Source of the DNA: Xiphias gladius
Lineage: Eukaryota > Chordata > Actinopteri > Istiophoriformes > Xiphiidae
Assembly (NCBI RefSeq): GCF_016859285.1
Contig: NC_053400.1
Coordinates: 13,902,046 to 13,966,045, forward strand
Direction of reading: 5' to 3'
Length of the DNA: 64,000 bases
This document shows, in pieces, positions 12,265 to 23,419 of the stretch. The translations under genes and the position numbers were made by a program. Within the stretch, counting starts at the first letter, position 1; every line of letters starts with the position of its first letter. The notes under the pieces are model-generated. The model saw nothing but the letters and a program-made list of their open reading frames with translations. It was not told the DNA's origin and did not search any database.

Positions 12265-13187
12265 TTAAATGGAGTTTGGACCAAACAGATCACTGTAGTT
12301 CTCTGGGTGCAGAGAGTACGGGTTATCATCACCAGCACCTGCGGAGCAGAAAACGACGTTTAAACACACATGCAAAGACAGGAACAGATTTACCACTGCA
12401 GCATGTGATTATTCACCCACATAAACATTTGCCCTACACATCCAATCTGTGTTTTGCAGCTTGGTCAACTAAGAAAAATGTGCTTTTATTCTATTTAGTT
12501 TTCAAGGTTTATCTCACAGTAATACTCCCCACAAAATTATAATTAATGTTATATATTTCCTTTGTAGGTATGCATTTACTGTAACATTATTAAATGAAAA
12601 ACATGTTAAAAGGACATTTATTTTGCATTTCGTCTTTAATAAATGAATTTATTGCTTTTGTTGTGACTTGAATTTTCCATGCCACATTAAGATCAGATAA
12701 CATAGAGAACATGGTTAGAAGGTGTAATGCATTTTATGCATGTCCAACAGAGGAAAGTATAGACCTGCCATTACTAAATGAAAAGTGCTGTCATTAGTTT
12801 TCATGACGAGGTGTGAGGAAACGTTTTCTTTTTTGTGATGGAAACACATCCATGGCGAAATTATAATGAAAAACAATTCATTAAGGTATTAAAGAGAAAA
12901 TAGTTGAATATTGACCACTTACCATATGTTTTTCATTTAATTATGGCAGTGAATGCACACATAGAAAAGGAACTACGTGTAACAATACATATTTCCGTAT
13001 ATTGTTTGATTTGTTTTTATCTAGGCATTTTAAACCTTCTATATTTTGCATGGAATCATCTATGAACACACAATAACGGTGTACTGCTACCGCAGTTTGA
13101 CAGACTTTTGAATTAGCTCACAAATTGTTTGAAGAAAAGATGAGACTGTTAGCCAACTATGAATTCTGGGAATAAAACAACTACCAA

Positions 13188-13276
<89 letters not shown>

Positions 13277-16200
13277 AATGCATGTATATGTATATATTGC
13301 ATGTATATGTATAGTGCCTTACAGGGCCATTGGTCCCACAGTGTGTGTGTTTTCCATCTTCTCTGCTCCCCAGTTTGGTTCCAGAGGTCAGCATTGCTTA
13401 AGTGATCCATCAACTATGCCAGACAAAGCAGGATAAACCACACAGCGTTCACTCAGTAAAATAAAATTCGCTGCATTTAGTCAGTCAGTCAGTAAATTAT
13501 AGGTCTGATACCTTAAACACAGCCTCATTCTGTTCCTGGTCCTCAGGGTTGGCCTCCCACATCCCTGCACGACAACAATAACAATCATCCTTACAAGGCT
13601 ACAGAGGCAAAAGTCCTTTATAATAGACATCCACAGCAACAAACCCCTCACCATATGTTTGAGTGTTGCTAAATATGTCCTCTGCAGGGGTCTCTACCCT
13701 CTGTGGTGTGTCTGAAATGGGTCTTGTTGTTGTCGGTTGCCAAGTGTACATGGTGCATGTATCATCACCTAAACTCGCCTGTCTTTCTCGGGGCCTGCTG
13801 AACCGCAGCCCTGAGAGAGGGGGGGGCAGGACAGCACCGTCAATGCATGAGGTCTCCGAGAATACTGCACATGAAAAAATGTTTGCCATTGAAGTGATAC
13901 ATTTTACGTGCTTGTCCTACCTCTCCTGCGTCTTTGTGTTTGTGTGCTGGGCAGCATCCTGTAGACTCTGTAGGCATTGCTGCCTCTCTTCCTGCTGTGT
14001 TCCCGCAGCTCACAGATGTCAGGCAGAGAATTCAAGGCGCAGCGGAAATTCGCTTTCCACGTCTTGGGATCTGGCTTGTCTTTGCCTGGACAGTACCGTC
14101 CTGAAGCGAACAAGCATAGAGAAAAACACTGGTCTGTATGTATGTCTAAGTTTTTCAGGTTGTACCATTTTTAACCCCCAATTTTTTTCCCACTGTTTGT
14201 ACAGTTTTCTATGCGGGATTATCCGTCCCCAGATTTGCTATGCGGTAACTTCATTAAACAGGATACTTAACTTGCGCTGTAAACACAAAATTGAAAAAAA
14301 AAATGATACAGGTATGATCATCAAGACGGGGCCTCAAAATTAGTTAACAAATCAGGATCCATCCTAATAGATTTTATTATGTCAAGTGATATGGTGCTTT
14401 AATGGTGAATAGTTATTTGGTTACATTTGTCTGTTGATAAAAACACCCAGAAATGTGGGATTGCAAAACATCCAACATAAACTGCAACCCAAATTACTAT
14501 CAATGTGAAATGCAAATAAATCTGATTTGCATCTAAAATCACAGCTTGTTTTGCCTGTCTCCCATTCTCATTTTTGGCTTGCGTTTCTTTGAGTTCGATG
14601 TTTCCTTTGCGCTCCTCACACAAGGAACTCTGGGAAGCACCCGCCAGTTTTCATCGCCGATTTGTAAAACTTCACTGTGAATGATAGATAACCTTCTGGC
14701 AAGTAAGTGAAGACATCTCTCTGCAGTACTCTGCCGTTTATGGTGAGTGAACGCTAACTAGCTTGGTTGGAGTTTCAAGCGTGCTTCACCTCTGACCACA
14801 CCCAGCATGAATGATTGCTGTGCTTGGCTGTGGTCAGCACCTGCGGTCACGCCCACCAGTGTACATGACTGCAGCAAGGTGAGAAGTTAAACCACTGGAG
14901 GTCAGAAAAAAAAAAAGATTTTCGGGGATTGTTAAATTTCAGTACATTTCAACCCAGCGTGCTTCCGAGTCTCCTACGGCTTTGCCAATCAGCCTGACTT
15001 TTGCATGAATCACTTCAAACCCTTGTCTCTTACAGACCCAACGTAAACACCGAAAGTCATGCCCTGGGATATATATGCTGGCTAACTGCGTAGTGATACA
15101 CCTACTCCTTTAGGTTACTCTTTAAAGACTAATTAGATGTCACGTAAATCGTAGGTAACACTTTGTTTTGCCCTCCCCTTCATTACGTACTCCTGCTCCT
15201 ACTCGCACCGTTTGGTGTGGCTTTTAGCACCACTTGGGCGTCTAGTTTATTTTTTCTTTTTCTAAGTTAAAAGATATGTGACAAAGTGTTTTTTGTGTCT
15301 TTTCTTCCTGTTTTGAACTTTAAAAAAATCTTTCTAATGTTTGCTTGTCATTTTTTTGGTGATATTTTATACAGATATTATGTTTTGTGACACAACCACT
15401 GTTTATGTTTGGAAAGATTAAAAAAAAAAAATTAAAAAGCTACTTTGTTTACTTTTGCAATGCTCATACCTGCTGTCACCAAGGAATGTCTCGTAAGTTA
15501 TTCACATTCTGTGAGCATCATTAACATCAATAACATCACAGATAATTTCACTTCACTGTTCAGCGAAAATAAACAGCATGTATTGTGCAAACTACAATGT
15601 CCAATCATCCTCTCCTGAAAAGTGATCTATAGTTCACATTTTATCATCATTTATCTTTATTCATAAAGCATACATAGTGCACACTTTACTTTAGTTCCCC
15701 GTTCAGGCAAATTACTAGTTAACAACTATAATACTACTAGTCCTACTAATACAACTATATAACAAACACTATTAAGTGTTTATTAGTGCATGATTCTGGT
15801 TTACTGATGGATAAGTTGGCTGAGTCATCCAGAGAACAGGCTTTTATACATGAGTCCATGTTCCAGTTTTGCTGAGGTTCTAGGTTTTCCTTAACAAAGT
15901 TATCCAGATAACTAAAGACACAAGTGGGTATTATAAGCCTGTTATAAACCAATTATTAATTCTTTAATATAGTGTTTATAAATGCTAATCATTTTATATA
16001 AAATACAGACTCAGGTCAGATCTTTATCGTCCTCATTAACTTCAGGATTTATCACATTTTTTTTTATCTGCAGACATCACTATAATAACTAATAACTGTG
16101 CTACTACGCTTCCAAAAAAACAAAAAACAACAAAAAAAAACTCTCACCGGCCAACCATCTATCATCAAGTGTACCGTCAAGTGACTTCATCCACTGTCTC

Positions 16201-16421
16201 ATATTTAGCACCACAGTGTGATTTGGACCTCAGCCAGTCCTCAGAGTATAATCAGCAGCCTCAGTGAAAAAAATTACTGGAGCTTAAACAGATCCACTAT
16301 GGATCATTTACAGCAGACAAGGGCTAAGAAGCGCGTGTAAAGTAGAAGCAGCTATTTCACACATGCTGCAACCTCTGACAGCCATTAATGACTTGAAGAA
16401 AATCTTAATTTTTCTGTCAAA

Positions 16422-16471
<50 letters not shown>

Positions 16472-19400
16472 CATATATGTAAATATATATATATAAATAT
16501 TTATAAATATTTAATCTGATAACTTTGAGCAGTTCTGTGAACTTTGACAGCAATATGATCACCCGGCACATTCACAGCAACTGAACTGGAGCTTTCCCAT
16601 GTGATGTGATGCAGCTACAGTCACAAACCATGACTTTCCCAAGACAAAAATGTGTAATGGGTACCACACGTTTGCGTGCATGCAAGCGTAAGTGTGTTTG
16701 TGTGCGTGCGCGCGTGTGTGTGCATATGTATGTACCACATTTATACTCAACTCGTTGCTTAGAACAGATAAAGCAAATATATCTGGTTATGAGATTATGA
16801 AACAAAGTTTGCACAAGATAATTATTGAATTATTATAACATTATATTACATGGATATAAGTTTCTTATTCTGTGGATTCTGAACACAAATTAATCAATAA
16901 GAAAGCAAAATCCAATCAGTGTTATTTATCTGACTACTATAAACAGGTAATCAGTAATCTGACACAGATTACTTTTTTAAAATGTCCTGACGATGATAAG
17001 GCACCCATTGAATGAACTGAAAGGATTGCTATAGATTATTTGTACTTGCTTGTGAGTTTTACATGTCTTGTGAACATGTAAAATGTAAATACAAGTCTAG
17101 GCAGCAGCTGGGTTGGAAAGGTTTTAAATGTACAGTGTGTAGCTCACACTAAAAACCAAATGAACTGACCAATACTGATTGTTTTTCATCTTTTCCCAGT
17201 TTTACTCCTTTTATGTAAAGTTTGATTTTTGAGCTGGGGGAGTTGCACAGATTGGACTGAGATAACTATTTTTTTTCGTTTCTTTTCTTTTTTTTTTTTC
17301 TTTTTTTTTTTTACAAATAACTGTTGAATTGCTATACACTGGTCTTTTCTAGACTTGCTGTGCAACTCTCATCACTTATCTGGGGACTAGGATGATGCCA
17401 GGAATGTGGTAAATCTAGAAAGACATGCACTAAACAATAGAACATCTCATCCAAGGAGGAGGCAGGTCTGTCGGCCTGTCTTATCCTGGCGGATGACTAA
17501 TTTCCAAAATACACATTTTGACTTTAGATAACATTCAGCAACTTATTTCTTCCAGAGAGAATGTAATTTCAAGATATGATACGCTGTACTGAGGATTATT
17601 CTTTTGATTTAAGACCATTTATTCTTCAATGAAGTCATCCAGTAAAACCAGTCTTCTTGAAAGATTTTTGGGGGGCATTTCGAACCTTCATTGACAGATT
17701 CCTGGCCAAAACTGAACCAGGGATGTTGCGAACACATGGTACACTTCTGGCCGATCACCCTAGCAGGACACTCTGTCAAAACTGAAAAATGAATGCCAAA
17801 TTCGAAGTGAGGCAGGAGTCTTGGTGTATTATGCATCATTAATTCAATGTTTGTGCCTCTAAATGCTTAACAGGTGTAAAACAGTTACTGCAGTTTCTGT
17901 TTGACCTATGTGAAGGCTTTACAGTGGAACACAGTTAAATACACTGAACGCTGATGAACAAATTTGGCACACTGTGATAAATATTCTCATTATTGCCATG
18001 GTATTGATTTTAAGCTTAGTGCCCAGCTGTGGTGCCGAGGCTCCAACCCCAGCCGTCCATTCTGTTAGTTGTTTGTAAACGTAAGGTTTCTCTGCTGTGG
18101 TTTTACTGATACGTCGCCTCAAAGCATCAAAGCGCCAGCATGCAAGGTATCAGGCAGAGTGCCTCGGATTGAGAGAAGAAGAGCGGTCAGTACAAAAGAC
18201 AGGTTGAAAAAAAACAGTCCGGGAAAGCGCAGTGGTATTTGTGTGGGGCTCCTACCAGTGTGCATGGCCCAGCTCCGGAAGAGTGTAGCATCTCGGTCAA
18301 TACTCCAGCCATGACGAGCCGCATGCGTCCATGGGATTTGGAAGATACGCGCTGACTACAGAATAGAGTACAATAAAATAGCATTGAACAGGTTACATTG
18401 TTGCCAAGAGTATTTTTCTGATTCATGTTTTACTCTTTTTTTTTTTTTTTTTTTTGCACCCATGTCCCTACCAGTGTCAATGCCTCTGTGAGATCTACGC
18501 AGAGCTGCCAGATTTGTGTGTTTTCTGCAAAATGTTGGTTATTATGATAATGACTGAAAGACTGGGATATGGGGGATACTCGACGGTGATCTGGCAACCT
18601 TCAACTTCAAACGGCAGTGTTTGACCAGCTGCAACCTGTAGCGATGGGAATTCCGAGTCTTTTTAATGAGCCAGATCGTTCGGCTCAGCTCGGCAATAAT
18701 AATAGCTCTTTCGGCTCCCAGACAGCTCCTCATTTAGTACCACCATAATTCAGCCAAGTTTAGCAATATTTCGAGCTATGATTAGTATGTTTGGACGTAT
18801 ATCACTTAAATTATTCAAAGTAATTATACTAAACCTTATAATCTGCAGAATACCATGATTCATTATGTCTGGCATAAAAACATTGATGTCAAAACATCAA
18901 ACACTATTATACTTGTATCAAACGTTTTATTTATATTGAATGTTATATATTAGCGTTTTGCGACAAAACACTAAACACAGTGCATCTGGTCCTTGTGCAT
19001 AAATTTATGTTACAAATCTAATGCTAATATGATGTCTATATCACATAAAATAAAATAATAAAATAAATAATAAACTATCAAAATACAAACTATTCGAAAC
19101 AAATCCCACTCAATATGAGACACAGTGTACCACATAACAAAAAATACATAGCAATGTGCAAAACAGCAGCATCAAACCGCTTTAACAGTGAAACATGGTG
19201 AGACTGTCTTTAGGACACACTGTGAGCGTCCCCCTCCCTCCCCACCTCCCCCTTTAAACATGACAGTATGATCCTTGTCTGTCATCAGACATGATAGGTC
19301 GCACTGCAACATTCAACATTCAGTCAGCGCATGTCCAAGCAGTGTGGTGAAAAGATCATCCTATTATTCTGTCTTTTATAGAAAAAGAAAAAAGAAATCC

Positions 19401-20688
19401 GCTCTCAGAGCAGAGCCAGCTCCCATCGCTCGCGTAAAGGAGCCGGATAATAGAGCCGATTCGTTCTGGACCCACACATCACCAGCAGCCAGGCAGTAGC
19501 AGTAGTGGACTTCTAGATGAGCTGTGGTGAATCTCAAACTAAGGTTACGTATTTATGGTTTAAAAGTTTCAAATGTCACAGAATTGAGAATGTCTTCACT
19601 GGACAACATTAACATCAGCCGATATTCTCCTTAAATCTCAGTGGTTAAATGTTTGCTAACTTGTGAGGCAAAAAAGGCCTCCCAAAGAGAATAAAGGCAT
19701 CAGGTGTTTTTTTTAGAGAAGAACTCAAGTGTCAGTAACAGTAACTGAGCTTAGTTGGCAAGAATGTTCTGGAATCAATCCAAACATTTATCCTCTTTGA
19801 AATTAGTTGGAGAAATATTTACCATTTAACCCCATCCGTCCCCCCATGAGTGGATGAAGAGCAAAGTTCTTACTGCATATGGGTCATTAAGACATGAACT
19901 TAAGTAAATAAGCCACAGCTTGTCCCACCGATGTGTTTCTTAATGTCAGGCATCATTTTATTCTGAAAAATCCTGTCAGCGGCAGCCTGAGCAACACAGA
20001 CACACAGAAAGGTGAGCTCTGACGTCCTACTGACAGATTTTGCCAGAAGTTCAGGGTCTGGATGAGAAATAATAAAAGAATAATGTTTTTTGATCTGATT
20101 TAAAGATGAGATCGAGCATCGCGGTGGCTCTGTCATGAAACTCTGCCCAAAACAACAAGATGAATGACGCACCGACCTAAAGATCCTCAGGTGACATTCG
20201 AGAATGGCTCAGCAGTTGCCTCAGAGTAGCACACTTTATTTGCTAGTAACATTTTCTTGAAAATCTATCATGTAAAAAGATTCCTAGTAATTAAGATAAA
20301 AAAAATTACAACATCTGTTTAAAATCAGAGAAAGAAATCATGAAACAAGTTCAGTTTCAGGCAAGTTATATCAGGAAAAACACTCAATTCAAGTATACTT
20401 TCTGTCCTTATGTGCATACGTGGTTGCACAGATGTGTGCATATGAATAAGAAAAGAGAGATAGAGAGCAACTATGCATATTATTTTCGGCCATCTGACAA
20501 AAAATGTCCCTACCAAAGCCAAAACCAAACCTACGCCCTTGGTCTGTAGGTGTGTGTTTTGGTGTGTGTTGGGATGAGGCTGAGATGAAGGGGTCTACCT
20601 GGTCCAGCCAGCTGACCCCTGGATAACTCCCAGATTGTATCTGCTCCTCCAGCCACGGCCTCAGCCTCAGCCGGCCGGGTTGCTGCAT
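12265..20688 (-). CDS. Interferon regulatory factor, IRF1/IRF2 subfamily (teleost irf1-like, possibly irf11)
   Basis: This transcription factor binds GAAA-containing ISRE/IRF-E sites in interferon and antiviral promoters. I join seven coding exons in frame: 20599-20688, 18256-18355, 13921-14100, 13652-13864, 13512-13564, 13323-13413 and 12265-12338. Together they encode 266 residues. The DNA-binding domain fills the first 115 or so residues. Its tryptophan repeats are W12 (RPWLEEQ), W27, W39 ([13 protein letters not shown]), W47, W59 ([12 protein letters not shown]) and W78 ([19 protein letters not shown]), and it ends [10 protein letters not shown]. This pattern is diagnostic of the IRF1/2 branch. 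A basic QRRRR follows, then a poorly conserved acidic and proline-rich tail ending [10 protein letters not shown]. No IRF-association domain is seen, as expected for IRF1/2. The divergent N-terminus ([12 protein letters not shown]) suggests the fish-specific irf11 rather than canonical irf1. A non-coding first exon may lie upstream. Proximity to cdc42se2 recalls human 5q31. Confidence 0.9.
13190..13269. repeat. (CA)n(TA)n microsatellite beside an irf splice donor
   Basis: About 23 CA units at 13190-13236 run directly into about 16 TA units up to 13269. The tract sits in the last irf intron, starting about 53 bases inside the donor at 13322. In the sense transcript it reads (UA)n then (UG)n. 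The long frames across it are simple-repeat artefacts. Confidence 0.95.
16423..16467. repeat. (AT)n microsatellite in irf intron
   Basis: An uninterrupted run of about 22 AT units is followed by degenerate ATACATAC and ATATAA words to about 16515. It lies in the intron between the second and third coding exons of the irf gene. Confidence 0.95.
18639..19430. mobile_element. Non-autonomous hAT-like element in irf intron
   Basis: The left end reads TAGCGATGGGAATTCC and the right end contains AGCTCCCATCGCT, which is its inverse for about 12 bases. Both ends carry GAGCCG / CGGCTC words near GATTCGTTC. This is typical of a high-copy fish hAT-type repeat. The interior is AT-rich and no transposase frame is visible. 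I did not find a convincing 8-bp target duplication, so the exact ends are uncertain. The element lies in the intron between coding exons 1 and 2. Confidence 0.5.
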
Positions 20689-20777
20689 GCTTGCAGTCCA
20701 AGCGCCAGGTGTGCAGAAAAGGTGTTCGGTCTAGACGCGTCACCACCTACACAAGAGTTTCAGCGATGATAGAAAAT

Positions 20778-20786
20778 TTCTCAGAA
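20778..20786. promoter_or_regulatory. Candidate GAS (STAT1) site upstream of irf
   Basis: TTCTCAGAA is a perfect TTC-N3-GAA palindrome lying 90 bases upstream of the irf start codon. IRF1 genes in mammals are induced by interferon-gamma through such a GAS element near the promoter. Whether this point is promoter, 5' UTR or intron depends on an undefined non-coding first exon. Confidence 0.35.
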
Positions 20787-21261
20787 GCTCAGATTAAATC
20801 AGAGGTTACTCTGGGACGCTCTTGCTCCTCCCCTGGAGTCTTCCAATCAAAGACCTTACAGTTACGACAGTCCCTCCAGTAACCTTTTTCACTGCCTAAA
20901 TGGCTCCTCCAATTACAGGAAATACGTTAAATACTGTATATTGTTCACCTCATGAGTGCGACTGAGGTAGATTATGATGAAGTTGAGAGTTGTGACGGTC
21001 CTTGTACGGGTTTTTTTAACGTGTTTCCCGCAGTTCTACATTCTGAGTATAAAACTGTACAAAACTGTGGCTTATGGCCACCATAAGCATTTGTTCACAG
21101 TTCTTCAAGATCAAACCTGTGGGAAATGCACAGTACACTAGTTTGTTGCATTTAATTCCGGCATGCACGGGTCACCTGCCGAGGTAGAGTCAGTGCTAAA
21201 ATTTTTATGTGATCATGTTTTTTTTTCTTGTGGCTCTGCATGAAGTTACAAAGGCAGCAGT

Positions 21262-21362
21262 GAGACAGTTTGTGCTCTATGTTAAGACCACCAGGTGGAA
21301 GCAGAGTTAACACAGCGTGCGGCGGATGAGCTGCTTCACATGTTGCAACGCCACCTTAACTT
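21262..21362 (+). repeat. Dispersed repeat related to the il4r upstream region
   Basis: The wording here (GACCACCAGGTGG, a run with GATTAGC/GATGAGCTGCTTC, GTTGCAACGCCACCTTAACTT) closely parallels 30104-30203 and its duplicate at 35025-35123 in the il4r repeat units. The three are diverged copies of one interspersed family, which I cannot name. Confidence 0.5.
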
Positions 21363-22850
21363 TTGAATAAGTTATAATATAAAAGAATTATATTAAAAGA
21401 ATTTATATAAAAGAATTATCACCCATGTGTGCCTCGTTTAACACTATGCTCACATCCACATGTTTTGAACATGCAGAACATGGAGTGTGATAAAATGTTA
21501 CTTACAATGCAGTTACATTATCAGATGAGCCTCGGAAATGACGACGTATGGTATATTAATATATTTTATTTGTACATAACTCACTGTATATGACTGTCAG
21601 CACTACCGCCTCTGTAAAATATTGTCTTCATTTTAGTGGCAATGACTCAGTATTCTGCATTAAGTCATTTTCATGGTAAAACTACACAGGTACACTACTT
21701 GTACATGAGGCTCTATAATAAAATGACACATTTATTATAATTTTGTATCAATAGAAAATCAATTGATAAATTAAAAATCAAGATTTGATCATTAAAATTA
21801 CATTATGTTCAAAGATATAATGCATTATATTTAATGATATTTGCATAGTTAGTGATTTAACGCAATCCCGTCTCTCTACCCTTCCAATTAAATGAAACTT
21901 TTTTGCGCCAGTGTTTACACTTTTAAAATATTCCTCCATAAATGACGGCCTGCCCTGACACCCAGTTTCAACTGAGAATGTCAAATTAAAGAAGGACGTT
22001 TTTTTGTAGTCTTTTAATGAAATCTTTCACAATTTCCTTCCAACAAAGCTGTAAGTTGTTTTCAGATATGACCTGGCATTTTAGTATTTACAGTGAGACA
22101 CAATATCAAAAAAACTGCAAAAAAAAGAGGAACTGGGGTGAACTATACCCAAGTCTCAAAAGGCTTTTTCTCACTGTCTAGCCATGTTAGTGCCGGTTCA
22201 TTTTAATATTATTTGCAGAGATATCAAAGACGCCTTCTGTCACAACAATAACATTTTTAATGTTGTACATTACAACATTAACAACTCAGCGGCGCTACCG
22301 CGGCGACAGCTCAGAATAACCCCCAGGTCGCAATGTGAACAATAAATATGTTTAATAGTAACATTTACTGCTGACTCACACTTACTTAATATAAAAAAAA
22401 CCTTTTCCTTAGAATTACACATGGTCATTGCCTAGCTCGTCACTGTAGAGTGTGTTTCTGAAGTGCCACATCAATTTCAGAGAACAGCTTTAAGGAAGTA
22501 ATTTCACAACACAGAATAGCAACAGATTTGCATGTCAGCTGAGTGTTGGGGCTTGTTTAAGACACAGAATTCAGATTCAATATTAAATTGGCACCATGTG
22601 CTATTTCCTTGTGATGGCTCTCCTGATAAAATCAATGTCAGAGAGAGATTTAAATTATCTAACAGAGATGGCTCTTCAGTTAACTCAAACAACACTGGAG
22701 CCCTACATAGGCTTGATACATTTAATACAGACTTCAGACAGTGTGGTTCTCTCAGCATTCAAACAATATTTAAGAGACGCATTTCGCATGAGCTACACAG
22801 ATTTACATTTGTAAGACAAACAGCCTTAGTCGACTGTCACATGTGAGACA

Positions 22851-22958
22851 CAATTCAATTCAATTCAATTTGATGTATATAGCGCCAAATCATAACAGAA
22901 GTTATCTCAGGGCACTTATCATATAGAGCAGGTCTAGACAGTACTCTTTATAGTTATT
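22851..22958 (+). repeat. (ATTCA)n-headed teleost dispersed repeat
   Basis: CAATTCAATTCAATTCAATT is followed by GATGTATATAGCGCCAAATC, ATAACAGAAGTTATCTCAGG and GAGCAGGTCTAGACAGTACT. This is the well-known fish repeat found beside many genes. It lies just downstream of il4r. Confidence 0.7.
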
Positions 22959-23088
22959 TCATAATTGATTAAAGAGATAGAAATAAATGAGTTGACTGCA
23001 GCTGTTTTGTTCAAGAATTTGCAGCAAGCATACGCTACATTCAAAACAACTGCTTACTGTTCTCTCACAGAAATTTTACGTGAATGTT

Positions 23089-23094
23089 TTTATT
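23089..23094 (-). terminator. Candidate il4r poly(A) signal
   Basis: TTTATT on plus (AATAAA in the gene's sense) lies about 325 bases past the il4r stop codon. It is the first canonical hexamer I see downstream. Confidence 0.4.
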
Positions 23095-23419
23095 TACAAA
23101 CTTGGACTTTTCACATCAAAATCAACCACATGATCCAAAAACTGTAAAAAGTATTCACCAATTACGTGTTCTTAAGCTGCAAAAGTGTGTTTTCTTTGAA
23201 TCAAAGCAGCGACAAAAAACAAAAAAAATCCACTACATCCTTTAAAAAAAGTCACATCTTTGAACTTTGAAACTTAAGTCATATTACAGATTTGAACACC
23301 ATTGTCAGTGTCCGATGTCATTCCTCTCCCTCTCCCACATCCTCTAAGTTTCTCAACAATGTGTATTATTTAAACATGCATAAATCAGCGGAAAAACGTG
23401 ATTGCACAAAAATTCAGCA

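Larger units (their letters stand above)
20689..23085. other. Intergenic region between irf and il4r
   Basis: This holds the upstream region of irf (20689 to about 21100) and, at its far end, the downstream flank of il4r. I found no coding frame with family resemblance. Two dispersed repeats are listed separately. Confidence 0.55.

Noticed and set aside
13087-13413. Open frames of 81-108 residues on the minus strand rich in CV and IY repeats
   Set aside because: They are translations of the (CA)n(TA)n microsatellite. Only 13323-13413 within them is a real irf exon.
13665-14343. 226-residue plus-strand frame across the irf exons
   Set aside because: It is the antisense shadow of irf coding exons 13652-13864 and 13921-14100, with no plus-strand family similarity.
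16308-16571. 87-residue minus-strand frame with IYIYIY repeats
   Set aside because: Product of the (AT)n microsatellite in an irf intron, with no family resemblance.
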